Shown here piece by piece: positions 8,458 through 17,835 of a DNA stretch of 39,065 nucleotides (within the stretch, counting starts at the first letter, position 1; every line of letters starts with the position of its first letter). Position numbers and translations under genes: made by a program. The notes beneath the pieces are model-generated. The model made no database searches and was not told where the DNA came from. It saw nothing but the letters and a program-made list of their open reading frames with translations. The stretch is from Sphingomonas bacterium (lineage in GTDB: Bacteria; Pseudomonadota; Alphaproteobacteria; Sphingomonadales; Sphingomonadaceae). Location of the stretch: positions 1-39,065 of the forward strand of contig NZ_JAQGLG010000195.1 in assembly GCF_028292965.1 (NCBI RefSeq), given 5' to 3'.

Positions 8458-11400
8458 TTAGAATTTGACCTCCGCCTGGATCGTGAACGAGCGTCCGCGA
8501 GGATCGGCCACGCGCGGCTCCCATGAGCTGCCCGAGCCGGTGTTTGAATCGTAGGTGATCGCGAATGGCGGATCGGTATCGAACAGATTCTTTACGCCCG
8601 CGGTGAGCGTGAGGCGGTTGCCGAAGCGCTGTGAAACCGTCGCATTGTAGATGATGTAGGGCTTCACACGCGGGTTGAAATCGGGGCGCGTGGCGCTCGC
8701 GGGCAGCGCCTGGTTGGTATAACTGCCGCGATAGATTTGCGAGAGCGACAGACCGAACCCGCTTGGCGTCGAGTAGGTGACGAAGAGATTATATTTGAAT
8801 TTGAGCCCCAGATCGCCCGCCTGGGTGAAGACACCCAGGATGTTGCTGTAGGCGAGATTGGGCAGCAGCTTCTCTTTCTTGAGGAGCAGTAGCGAACCAT
8901 CGAACCCGGCCGCGACTGTACCACCAAGCGCATCGATGTTACCGTTCGCGGTGAACTCTATCCCCTGGGTGCGGCGCGACCCGAAATTGCCGGTCCGCAG
9001 ATCGACCAACGTGATGATGCCCCCCGTGCGTTGAATGCGATCGGGGAACGCGCCGATATTGGCGAGCAACTGCGGAATGGTGATCGTGCCGATCACGTTA
9101 TCGACGTTGATCGACCAGAAGTCGGCCGTGGCGCTGAAGTGCCGCGACGGCGTGAACACCGTGCCGAAACTGTACTGCTTCGACGTTTCCGGGTGGAGCG
9201 TCAGGTTACCGCCGCTGAGCGAGTCCGGGGTGATCGCTGTACAACCCGGCGTCACCTGGCTCACTACCCCACCCGCACAGGTGGTCGGATCAACCAACGT
9301 GTTGCCTGGGTTGGGTGACTGCGTCACGCCGTTGAATATCTGGTTGAAGCTGGGCACGCGGAAACCAGTATTGTACGATCCGCGGAACATCAGCCACTCG
9401 ACCGGGCGGAACTTGGCGGTGAACTTCGGATTGAAGGTCGAACCGAAGCCCGTGTAATCATCGACGCGACCTGCTGCCGACAGCTCCAGCATGCTGAACA
9501 CCGGGAACAGCACTTCGGCATAGGCCGCCTTCACATTGCGCGTCACCTTACTCAGCGCGTTGACGTTGTCGAATGCGACGTTGAAGATGTCCGGCGAGGT
9601 CAGGTCCGCCGCGGAAGATCCGTTGAAGCTGTAGCTCTCATGGCGATAATCGACGCCGACCGCGATCTTCACCGTGCCGCCGGGCAGATCGAACAGGCTG
9701 CCCGATACCGACGCGTCGAACTGGCGCACCTCGTATTTGCCGCCATAGAGCTTGACACCCTTGGCCGACACTGCGTCGAGCGCCGCAAGCGCCTGCGGCG
9801 TTTGCGTCAGCGAGAACGGGTTCAGGATACCGGAGTTGAACAACCCGACGATGCCAGGCGCACTAGCGCCGGGTGCGGTGGGTGCGCGGTTATCCGGGCC
9901 GCCCGAAACCGCGCCTGCCTGTCCCGACGCCGCCGCTGCGGCCGCACTGGCGAACGTACCGCGATAGCTATAGCCGGTGCCGAGCACGGAGGTTGCGGTG
10001 CTGCTCGCATAGGACGCGCCCGCGCGATAGTCCCAGCCCGGCGCAATCGGCCCGTCGATGCCGAGCGCGGCGCGGAAGGTCTTGGTGTCGGTTTGGTACT
10101 GGCGCGGACCGCAATCGATGCAACGCCAACGGAATGCTATCGGCTTGCCGTAATTTACGGCAATACCCGGAAGCACAGCGACCATGCTGTTATATACCGC
10201 GTTGTAGGTCGATGCTGTCAATGCGTTGAGCGGATAAGCGATCGGTAGCGTCGTATTGTTCGAGCTGTATTGATTGTTCGAGAAGATCTTGCTCGACTTG
10301 GCATCAGAGCCGGTGACCTCGAAAAAGATTTCATGCCCACCGCCGAACCGCGCAGTTGCGCGGCCATAATAGGTCAAGGTCGAGATCGGCTGCTGTAAAG
10401 TCGCTGCACGGCCCGTATCCCACGAACAGGCGAGCGCCGAGCTTGCGTTCGCCCATAGCACCGAATCATAATTCATGCCGCCGTCGACCGACGCGCAACC
10501 GGCACCGCCAGGCAAACGCAGCGGATTAACGCCGCCTATCGCGGCGGTGGTCGTGCCCGGAACAACGAAGCCGGGAGCGTTGCCGAGATAGGCAGGGTTG
10601 AAGGTGGTGCAGTTCGGGGCAGTTCCCGTAAGACATTGCGTTGTGCCACCGAGCAGTGTGCCACCTTGGGTGATACCGACACCCGCACCGGTCGGATTGA
10701 TCGGGAAGGCCGTCGCGAACGGAGTACCGCGCGTGTCGATCGACAGGCCGCGGTTCGGCTGGTTGCCGTTGACGAAATCACGCTGGTTGCCGAACAGCGC
10801 GCTGTTCCAGCTTTTGCTGACCGCGCCCATCACGTTGAAGCCCTGCTCGCTGAGGTTGCCCCAGCCGGCGGTAGCGGACAGGCGATAGATCGGCGCGTCG
10901 CCGCGCTGTGTGATGTCGGAGAAACCACTCACGTCGATGCCGGTGAAATTGGTCTTGGTAATGAAGTTGATCACGCCGCCGACCGCATCGGTGCCGTAGA
11001 TCGCCGAGGCGCCGTCCTTCAGGATCTCGACCCGCGAGATCGCCGCGAACGGAATCTGGTTCACATCGACCGCCGAGCCTTGCAGGCCGTGCGCGGCGAC
11101 GCGGCGACCGTTGAGCAGGATCAGTGTCGCGGCGCTGCCTTGTCCACGCAAATTGGCCGCAGACAGGCCGTTGGTGCCGCGCGCAGCGCCTGAAACCACG
11201 TCGGAGTTTGACGCAAGATTGTCGGCGCCGTTGCCGTTGGCCGACAGGAACGAAATTAGCTGCTCGGGGCTGTTGATGCCCTCGCGGCTCAGGTCCTGGT
11301 TGGTGATGATCTGCAGCGGCAGCGCGCTGTTGTTCGGGTTCTGCTTGATGCGCGATCCGGTGACCACGACATCCGGGTCGGTCGGCGCAGCGGCCCGGGC

Positions 11401-11511
11401 CGGCTTGTCCGACGGCAAACTTGCCTGGGCGAAAGCGGCAATCGGCAGCGTGAGCGCGGCGAGCGCGGTTCCCGAAGCGAGCATGAACTTTAGTTGCGTC
11501 GAGCCAAGCAT
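8458..11511 (-). CDS. TonB-dependent outer-membrane receptor 1
   Basis: Energised outer-membrane transporter of 1017 aa. A signal peptide ends at AFA/Q (after residue 28), followed directly by a TonB-box-like DPDVVVTGSR (about 46-54). The plug domain carries LILLNGRRV and VEILKDGASAIYGTDAVGG. A 22-strand barrel follows, ending in the canonical C-terminal phenylalanine (EVKF). There is no N-terminal signalling (STN) domain, so it should not drive an ECF sigma system. Several cysteine pairs fall in predicted outer loops. The start at ATG 11511 is supported by AGGGGG five bases upstream; a longer open frame adds 13 unlikely residues. The substrate is unknown; neighbours suggest peptides or acylated peptides. 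Confidence 0.95.
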   Translation of the reverse strand: MLGSTQLKFMLASGTALAALTLPIAAFAQASLPSDKPARAAAPTDPDVVVTGSRIKQNPNNSALPLQIITNQDLSREGINSPEQLISFLSANGNGADNLASNSDVVSGAARGTNGLSAANLRGQGSAATLILLNGRRVAAHGLQGSAVDVNQIPFAAISRVEILKDGASAIYGTDAVGGVINFITKTNFTGIDVSGFSDITQRGDAPIYRLSATAGWGNLSEQGFNVMGAVSKSWNSALFGNQRDFVNGNQPNRGLSIDTRGTPFATAFPINPTGAGVGITQGGTLLGGTTQCLTGTAPNCTTFNPAYLGNAPGFVVPGTTTAAIGGVNPLRLPGGAGCASVDGGMNYDSVLWANASSALACSWDTGRAATLQQPISTLTYYGRATARFGGGHEIFFEVTGSDAKSSKIFSNNQYSSNNTTLPIAYPLNALTASTYNAVYNSMVAVLPGIAVNYGKPIAFRWRCIDCGPRQYQTDTKTFRAALGIDGPIAPGWDYRAGASYASSTATSVLGTGYSYRGTFASAAAAAASGQAGAVSGGPDNRAPTAPGASAPGIVGLFNSGILNPFSLTQTPQALAALDAVSAKGVKLYGGKYEVRQFDASVSGSLFDLPGGTVKIAVGVDYRHESYSFNGSSAADLTSPDIFNVAFDNVNALSKVTRNVKAAYAEVLFPVFSMLELSAAGRVDDYTGFGSTFNPKFTAKFRPVEWLMFRGSYNTGFRVPSFNQIFNGVTQSPNPGNTLVDPTTCAGGVVSQVTPGCTAITPDSLSGGNLTLHPETSKQYSFGTVFTPSRHFSATADFWSINVDNVIGTITIPQLLANIGAFPDRIQRTGGIITLVDLRTGNFGSRRTQGIEFTANGNIDALGGTVAAGFDGSLLLLKKEKLLPNLAYSNILGVFTQAGDLGLKFKYNLFVTYSTPSGFGLSLSQIYRGSYTNQALPASATRPDFNPRVKPYIIYNATVSQRFGNRLTLTAGVKNLFDTDPPFAITYDSNTGSGSSWEPRVADPRGRSFTIQAEVKF

Positions 11512-11554
11512 ATAAACCCCCTGTGACGCAGCCCCCTGCGCAGGCGGCATTAAG

Positions 11555-11568
11555 TAACAGGCCTGTCA
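11555..11568. promoter_or_regulatory. Possible operator palindrome upstream of TonB receptor 1
   Basis: TAACAGGCCTGTCA has a perfect ten-base core (ACAGGCCTGT) with nearly matching flanks, 44 bases before the receptor start codon. The position fits a repressor or activator site. No cognate regulator is identified. Confidence 0.25.
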
Positions 11569-11864
11569 CGAACTGCCATAGTTTCTGTTTGTCGATCCAT
11601 AACCTGATGGCATCGACCCGCCGGAAACCGGCAAAAGCGTGTCGTGGGCGCAACAGTGCCTCGCCCGAACGCCCTCGCCACCGCCGATCTCAAGGCGCAG
11701 TGTGGCCAGCCTATCGCATCTGGCTGCCTGCGCATCATCGGCCCTCCTGCCACGCACACCGTTGCCGCCTGACCGGGCGCGGGAGAGCTACGTGCGCCTG
11801 CCGCCGCGCATAGTAGCGCGATCTCTTTCACAGTCCTTGCACCGGCTCGGTGCGGGAAAAGACA

Positions 11865-11898
11865 AAGGCGCCGTGCGACGGGACCCGCACGACGCCTT
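11865..11898 (-). terminator. Terminator hairpin of TonB receptor 2
   Basis: Thirteen-base arms (11865-11877 and 11886-11898) pair with one G-T wobble around an eight-base loop, 24 bp after the receptor stop codon. A short T-rich tract follows on the minus strand; on the plus strand the hairpin is followed by five T, so it could act in both directions. Confidence 0.7.
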
Positions 11899-11921
11899 TT
11901 TACTCCTAAATGGGCGTAATA

Positions 11922-14888
11922 TTATTTCAGCTGGAAGCGCACCCCGAAGCGGAAGGCGCGTCCGAGCAGATCCGAATAAGTGCTGTTCGCCGCAAGACCG
12001 GTTTCCGGCACCAGCAACGGCCAGCGATTGAACACGTTGGTCACGTTGACGAAGAACTCGGCGTTGGACTTGCCACCGTTGAAGCGCACCTTCTGCGTGA
12101 CGTTGAAGTCGGCATAGAACAGCCCCGAGACATGGTTGACGTCATAGGTCGGGTAGCTTGTCGATGAGACCGGGCAGCCGGTCGTGCACTCGATGCCTGT
12201 TGCGACATATTTGCCGGAGCTTATGCCGCGCCCGACCACTGTGACTGAGGTCGTCGGCAGGTCATAGGTTGCGCTCGCCCGAAAGATCCACGTCGGCGTG
12301 GTGCCTTGGCCGCCATTCACGCCGACCGAGTTAGAGATCACTGCGCCGGTCACGCCGGAATTGTACAGGTTGTCGAGATAACGCGTCGCCTCGCTGCGCA
12401 GGGTGAACGTATCGCTGCCGATCGGTATGCGGTACGAAGCGGCGAAGTCGATGCCGCGCACCAGCTGGCTCGCCGCATTGAACGGCTGTGTGCGGAACAG
12501 CAGGTACGGGTTGACCGCCGACCGCGGCCCTGGATCGACCGTATAGCCGGCGCAGAATTGCTGGTTGCCCAGCGCACACAGGTTGATGATGTCCAGCGCG
12601 CTGAAGCTGTTGATCCCATTGGTGATCTTGATGCGCCAGTAGTCGACAGAGAAATTGAAACCCGGCAGGAAGCGCGGCGTCAGCACCGCGCCGATTGTCA
12701 AGGAATTTGCGATTTCCGGCTTCAGATTGGGGTTGCCGGTAACGGTCGCCGTGTAGGAATAGTTCAACGGCCCATGTAAATTATCACTAGTATATAGTGG
12801 GTTACGCACAGAATCACTGTTCTGCGAGCCCGCCTGATACAGTTCGTTGAGGTTTGGCGCCCGGATATCGCGCGACCGCACGACGCGGAAACGAATGTCG
12901 GAGATGGGCTGCCAGGTGGCACCCAGCTTCCAGGTCGTGACGGAGCCCGCGGTCGAATAATGCGTCTCGCGCACGGCGCCGTTGAACTCGAGACCGAGTC
13001 CAAGCGGCACGACGGTTTCGAGGTACGCTTCCTTCACGTTATAGCGGCCATTGGTAGGCAGGTAGTTGCCCACCGACCAAGTGGTGGTCGTCGTGGCATT
13101 GCCCGCGCCGTTGACCGTCGTGATCGGCTGAAACTCGATGGGCACGAACCCGGTGATTTTCTCCTCGCGCCATTCACCGCCAACCGCGAGGCTGACATCG
13201 CCGGCCCAGGTCCTGAACGGGTTCAGCGAGAGATTGAAGCCCGCCGCCTTCTGCTCCTGCCGCTCGTCGCGATAGGGCGAACCGAGCGCGTAGGCGAAAG
13301 CTGCCGGATTGGCGACGCCTACACCGAAGCGGTTGAGCGGCACGCATGCCTTGTCGTCATTGGTCGTCACGGCATCGACGTTGATGCGGCACTGGATCGA
13401 GCCGGCGGCGTAGCCGCCGGGATTGCCGGCCGCCGCAAATACGGCGTCAGTCGCAGCCGCGATGCGCGCGGTGTTCTGGATATTGCCGAGTTGCTCATGC
13501 AGGTCAGCACGGCCATACTGGGCGTAGACATCCCAGTGCGCCGGCTCGCCGAACGCCTGGAAGTCGCCGGCGGCGCCGATCACATAGCGCTGCACCTTAC
13601 GCCGGTTATTCACCGTGCGATAAGGTAGGTCAACCGAGCTGGTCGCCAATGTCACGTCGGAGGTAGGAACGATGCCTGCCGCGCCCAGAGCCTGGAGAAG
13701 ATAGGCGTTGTCCTTCTTGACCAAGATGCCAGTCTGGAGGTTCGGGCCTGCGTTGAACAGGATGTGCTGCCAGTTATATGACCCTTCCGCGAACAGTTCG
13801 ATCCCGTCTGCCACCTCGTAACTTAACCGGCCATACGCGCCGTGTCGGTCGTCCTGCGGATCGAGCCCGATGTTGCGGCCGGTATCATTGACCTGCCAGC
13901 TGCCGCCCTGGTTCAGGCCAGGCGCTCCAGGCGCTGCCGGGAACGTGAGCGCACCATACTGATATTGCAGCACCTGACCACCTTGGCCGAAATAGGTACC
14001 GCGCAGGTAAGGGCTGGTGATCAGGCCGCCTGGCGTCGAGTTCGCTTGACCGACTTGGCGGCGGATCAGGAACTGCGGGACGGACGAGTTGGTGTTCGCA
14101 TCATAAGCGGGGTTGGTAATCCTGACATAGCCGGTCGCGTTCCAGTCGCGATCGACTTGGAAGATGCCGTTGCGATGCGCCAATTCCGCATCGATCAGGA
14201 TGTGGCCGCGCCCACCCGCAAAAGACTTACCCGCCGCGACGCTGAAAGAATAGTTGCCGCCATCGCCATATGTGGTGACGCCGCTGTCCGCGGTAAACTT
14301 CAGCCCCTCATATTTCTTGTCGAGGATGAAGTTGACCACGCCAGCCACCGCATCCGAACCATAGGCTGCCGACGCGCCGCCGGTAACGATCTCAACGCTC
14401 TTCACCAGCGCCTGCGGAATCGTGTTGATGTCCACCACGCCACTGATCGCCGAACCCACCGATCGGCGGCCGTCGAGCAGCACCAGCGTGCGGGTGCCGG
14501 TGGCAGAGTCCAAGTTGCGGAGGTTGAGTGAGTTGATGCCGGCCTGGCCGCTACTGAGGTTGAGGCGCGAGTTGGCCGGCCGTGTCGATCCGGCGAGCGC
14601 AGGCTGCTGGTTGACGAAATCTGCTAGGTTATTGGAGGACGACTGGCTCGCAATCTGATCGGCCGTCAGCACGGTGAGCGGCGTCGGTGCCGAGAAGCCG
14701 CTGCGCACGACGCGCGTGCCCGTGACGACGACATCGCCGTCGGTGTTCGCAGCCTCCGGGGTCTCTGCCGGGGCCGGCGCGGCCTGAGCAAAAGCCGGTG
14801 CGCTGTGCACGATGGCCAGCGCCGTCATGGCGAAGCCTGCTGTGCCCATGAGACCGATCCGCGGATGGACTCGTCCGAAAGTAATCAT
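11922..14888 (-). CDS. TonB-dependent outer-membrane receptor 2
   Basis: 988-aa outer-membrane transporter. A signal peptide ends at AFA/Q (after residue 34), then a TonB-box-like GDVVVTGTR (51-59) leads into a plug domain with TLVLLDGRR and VEIVTGGASAAYGSDAVAG, followed by a long beta-barrel. It belongs to the same broad class as receptor 1, but the two differ throughout and are not a recent duplication. The C-terminus is FRFGVRFQLK, with a terminal lysine instead of the usual aromatic residue. The start at ATG 14888 has AGAGGGG six bases upstream. No STN domain or sigma/anti-sigma pair is present. The ligand is unknown. Confidence 0.95.
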   Translation of the reverse strand: MITFGRVHPRIGLMGTAGFAMTALAIVHSAPAFAQAAPAPAETPEAANTDGDVVVTGTRVVRSGFSAPTPLTVLTADQIASQSSSNNLADFVNQQPALAGSTRPANSRLNLSSGQAGINSLNLRNLDSATGTRTLVLLDGRRSVGSAISGVVDINTIPQALVKSVEIVTGGASAAYGSDAVAGVVNFILDKKYEGLKFTADSGVTTYGDGGNYSFSVAAGKSFAGGRGHILIDAELAHRNGIFQVDRDWNATGYVRITNPAYDANTNSSVPQFLIRRQVGQANSTPGGLITSPYLRGTYFGQGGQVLQYQYGALTFPAAPGAPGLNQGGSWQVNDTGRNIGLDPQDDRHGAYGRLSYEVADGIELFAEGSYNWQHILFNAGPNLQTGILVKKDNAYLLQALGAAGIVPTSDVTLATSSVDLPYRTVNNRRKVQRYVIGAAGDFQAFGEPAHWDVYAQYGRADLHEQLGNIQNTARIAAATDAVFAAAGNPGGYAAGSIQCRINVDAVTTNDDKACVPLNRFGVGVANPAAFAYALGSPYRDERQEQKAAGFNLSLNPFRTWAGDVSLAVGGEWREEKITGFVPIEFQPITTVNGAGNATTTTTWSVGNYLPTNGRYNVKEAYLETVVPLGLGLEFNGAVRETHYSTAGSVTTWKLGATWQPISDIRFRVVRSRDIRAPNLNELYQAGSQNSDSVRNPLYTSDNLHGPLNYSYTATVTGNPNLKPEIANSLTIGAVLTPRFLPGFNFSVDYWRIKITNGINSFSALDIINLCALGNQQFCAGYTVDPGPRSAVNPYLLFRTQPFNAASQLVRGIDFAASYRIPIGSDTFTLRSEATRYLDNLYNSGVTGAVISNSVGVNGGQGTTPTWIFRASATYDLPTTSVTVVGRGISSGKYVATGIECTTGCPVSSTSYPTYDVNHVSGLFYADFNVTQKVRFNGGKSNAEFFVNVTNVFNRWPLLVPETGLAANSTYSDLLGRAFRFGVRFQLK

Positions 14889-15366
14889 GTGAAACCCCTC
14901 TTATGGCTGACCGCCGGACGAACGCGGAAATAACTTCCCCGTGCCGGGCGCGCCGGTGCATTATCTCGTAGCTTTCGACCACGACGCTGCTGCGCAGCAC
15001 GTGTGTTTCGCCTGCTTTCTCAGCGGGATGTTCGGGGAAGCCGTTCCGGCTTTGTCGTCCCGCCATCCCTGCCTTTGCTGGAGGGTGACATTACCCACCG
15101 CTCGCGCGGGAGAGCATGTCAGTTCCATGACGGTATGGCTACAGGGCGCCCGAAAGTGGTCAATAGAGCCGGTGCAACTTTGATTTTGCTTGGGTATAGC
15201 CGGAAGGAATAACGGGCGATGCGGTCCTCGAACGCAGCTCGAACCGTCCCGCCGCGCGAAGCCGATAATGCGCGGTTATGGACGACGATCCGGTTGCTAT
15301 GCGCCGATACGGGCCTGCCGCAATAGGCTTTGGATTCATCGTGATGACGTCGAAAAGGTGGCCTTG
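14889..15366. other. Divergent intergenic region between TonB receptor 2 and the acylase
   Basis: 478 bp without a supported gene. The frame upstream of the acylase start is open to 15190 but reads as random sequence. The region must hold the receptor 2 and acylase promoters. A perfect 12-base palindrome (TGCTGCGCAGCA, 14988-14999) about 100 bp before the receptor start is the only clear operator-like structure. Confidence 0.5.
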
Positions 15367-17754
15367 ATGATTCAGCGGCGCGCGTTCCTGCTGGCATCGG
15401 TGGCGATGCTGTCTCTGGTGGGAGGTCCGGCCTTGGCATCGCAGGCGGGTAATGCCGGCGCGACGCGCAAGCGGAATATCCGCCTCGCTGGCGCACGCGC
15501 GCCGATCGAGATACGGGAGGAGCGGCTGGGCATCCCGCATATCCGTGCCCAATCGAAGCATGATGCGTTCTTCGGCCAGGGCTATGTCATCGCGCGCGAC
15601 CGGCTGTTCCAGATCGATCTGGCCCAGCGCCGCGACCTGGGCCGCATGGCGGAATCCTTCGGGCCGCGCTTCGTCCCCGCCGACCGCGCCGCGCGACTGT
15701 TCCAGTATCGCGGCGATATCGATGCCGAACTCGCCTCGCTGCCGCCGGAAGTGCTGGATTGCGCGCGCGGCTTCGTCGCCGGCGTCAATGCCCGCATCGC
15801 CGAGCTGGAGGCCGACCCGACACAGCTGCCGCTGGAATATGGCATATTGGGCATCACGCCGCTGCGCTGGGATGTGCGCGATTTCGTGCGCGTGCGCAGC
15901 GACGGCATGGGCGATGCCGATGACGAGATACGCCACGCGATGCTCCAGGCCCGCAGCCTGCTTCATCTCGACGAGTTTATGGATCCGCTCCGCCCGGCAT
16001 GGCAGTTCACCGTGCCCGAGGGGCTGGATTGCGCGGCGGTGTCGGAAGCCGATCTCGGCGCCCTGCTCGACGCCGCAAAGCCGCTGCCCTGGGGCGACAG
16101 GAAGGTCACCTCCTATGATCGCGAACTGGATCGCCTCGCGCTTGCCGCGCAGGGCAGCAACGCCTGGACCGTGGCCGGATCGCGCACCGCGAGCGGCCGC
16201 CCGATTCTCGCCAATGATCCGCACCTCGGCATCGGCGGCGCAAGCCCACGTTATATTTCGCATCTGACCGCGCCCGGCCTCGACGTGATCGGCGGCGGCG
16301 AGCCGGGCATGCCGGGTATCATGCAGGGCCATACCGGCCGCTTCGCCTTCGGCCGGACCAATTTCCACATCGACCAGACCGACCTGTTCATCCTGCGCAC
16401 CCGCGAGGACGACCCGGAGCAATATTGGCACAACGGCGAATGGAAACATTTCGAGACGGTCACGGAGGAAATCGCCGTCAAGGGCGCGAAGGCCGAGCAG
16501 GTGGTGCTGCGTTATGCGCAAGGCCGGCCGATCGTCTCGCAAGACCCATCGCGCCACCGCGCCGTCGCCTTCGCCAGCGTGTCGTTGTTACCCGGCGCAA
16601 ATATGCGTTTCGCGATGATCGCGATCAACCTGGCCCATGACTGGGCATCTTTGTGCAAGGCGTTCGAGATCCACGTCTCGCCGACCAACATCCATTATGC
16701 CGATGTCGACGGAAATACCGGCTGGCATGCCGTCGGCTTCACGCCGAAGCGGCCGCGTCACGACGGCCTGTTCCCGGCGCCGGGCGATGGCAGCTATGAC
16801 TGGACGGGCATCCTCAAGGTCGAGGAAATGCCCAATATCCTCAACCCCGAGCCGGGCTGGTTCGCCTCCGCCAACCAGATGAACCTGCCGCCGGATTACC
16901 CGTACAAGGAACGCAATATCAGCTTCAGCTGGAGCGACCCGTTCCGCTACAATCGCATCGCCGAAGTGCTGAGCGCGCAACCGAAGCATCGGCTGGAGGA
17001 CAGCGTCGCGCTGCAGCATGACGTGCAATCCTTGCCGGCACGCGCGCTGCTCAAACTGATCCCGGCGACACTGTCGCCCGAAGCGACGCCAGCCGCGGCG
17101 CTGTTGCGCCGCTGGAACTGCGGGATCGAGTCCGGCAGCGCCGCCGCCTTGCTCTACGAGCAGGTCATGCCCGAACTGTCCTCGGCTTTCCGCGAACTGG
17201 TCATCCCGAAGGCGGCGCGCGATCTCATCAAGTCGGTCAATCTGTCCCAGATGCTCAAGCTGCTTGCCGCGCCGGACCAGCGCCTCGGCAGCGATCCGGC
17301 GGCCGCACGCGATGCGCTGATCGACAAGGCGCTGGCAGCCGGCTGGGCCAAGGCGGTCAAGCTTCGCGGCGCCGACCCGGCGCAATGGCAATGGGGCGAT
17401 CTACACCGCGTGGTCATCGCCCACCCGCTCTCCGCCATCCCGGCCATCGCCGCCGCCTTTCCGAAGATCGATGGCGGCATGTCGGGCGGCGACGGCACCA
17501 CGCCGATGGCGCGCGGCGTCAGTGCGCGCAACTTCAACGTCATGCACGGCGCGAGCTATCTGCTCGTCGCCGATGTCGGCGCATGGGACAATTCACGCAT
17601 GTTGCTGCTCCCCGGCCAGTCCGCCGACCGGCGCTCGCCGCATTATCGCGATTTCTACCAGGACTGGCTCACCGCCAACACCCAGCCCTTGTGGTTCAGC
17701 AAGGCGGCAGTCGACGCGCATGCGGTAAGCCGAACCGTGCTGACGCCGGCATAA
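15367..17754 (+). CDS. Penicillin-acylase-family Ntn hydrolase, exported N-acyl amidase
   Basis: Periplasmic acylase of 795 aa that cleaves an amide bond between an acyl group and an amine. Family members act on penicillins, acyl-homoserine lactones or other N-acyl compounds. A twin-arginine-containing but ordinary-looking signal peptide (MIQRRAFLLASVAML) ends at ALA/S after residue 24. The precursor should self-cleave between G263 and S264 in AAQGSNAW, making S264 the N-terminal nucleophile of the beta chain. LANDPHLG and GRTNFHIDQTDLF follow, as in the family. I chose ATG 15367 for the signal peptide and for AAGGTGG six bases upstream; the open frame begins earlier. It is first of a likely three-gene unit with the AmpG-like permease and an amidase. 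Substrate is not determinable. Confidence 0.92.
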   Translation: MIQRRAFLLASVAMLSLVGGPALASQAGNAGATRKRNIRLAGARAPIEIREERLGIPHIRAQSKHDAFFGQGYVIARDRLFQIDLAQRRDLGRMAESFGPRFVPADRAARLFQYRGDIDAELASLPPEVLDCARGFVAGVNARIAELEADPTQLPLEYGILGITPLRWDVRDFVRVRSDGMGDADDEIRHAMLQARSLLHLDEFMDPLRPAWQFTVPEGLDCAAVSEADLGALLDAAKPLPWGDRKVTSYDRELDRLALAAQGSNAWTVAGSRTASGRPILANDPHLGIGGASPRYISHLTAPGLDVIGGGEPGMPGIMQGHTGRFAFGRTNFHIDQTDLFILRTREDDPEQYWHNGEWKHFETVTEEIAVKGAKAEQVVLRYAQGRPIVSQDPSRHRAVAFASVSLLPGANMRFAMIAINLAHDWASLCKAFEIHVSPTNIHYADVDGNTGWHAVGFTPKRPRHDGLFPAPGDGSYDWTGILKVEEMPNILNPEPGWFASANQMNLPPDYPYKERNISFSWSDPFRYNRIAEVLSAQPKHRLEDSVALQHDVQSLPARALLKLIPATLSPEATPAAALLRRWNCGIESGSAAALLYEQVMPELSSAFRELVIPKAARDLIKSVNLSQMLKLLAAPDQRLGSDPAAARDALIDKALAAGWAKAVKLRGADPAQWQWGDLHRVVIAHPLSAIPAIAAAFPKIDGGMSGGDGTTPMARGVSARNFNVMHGASYLLVADVGAWDNSRMLLLPGQSADRRSPHYRDFYQDWLTANTQPLWFSKAAVDAHAVSRTVLTPA

Positions 17755-17835
17755 GCGGGACGACACCTTACGAAGGTCATTGACCCGCAAGGCCGGCTGG
17801 TCGAGCGTGTCATCAGGGCGGGAGGAACCGGACTG

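Larger units (their letters stand above)
11512..11921. other. Intergenic region between the two TonB receptor genes
   Basis: 410 bp with no convincing gene; the short open frames here lack ribosome-binding sites and sensible composition. It holds the terminator of receptor 2 (11865-11898) and, near receptor 1, a 14-base near-palindrome (11555-11568). The promoter of receptor 1 should lie here, but I could not place -35/-10 boxes with confidence. Confidence 0.6.

Noticed and set aside
12779..12806. AT-rich patch inside receptor 2 as a possible insertion scar
   Set aside because: It encodes an unbroken stretch of the receptor (NPLYTSDN) in a variable loop and has no flanking repeats.
8458..14888. 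Recent tandem duplication of one TonB receptor
   Set aside because: Outside the plug motifs the two proteins differ in length, loops and C-terminus, so duplication would have to be ancient.
14941..15212. Small open frames of 80 and 69 codons between receptor 2 and the acylase
   Set aside because: No ribosome-binding sites, no hydrophobic or motif pattern, and the codon use does not fit the neighbouring genes.
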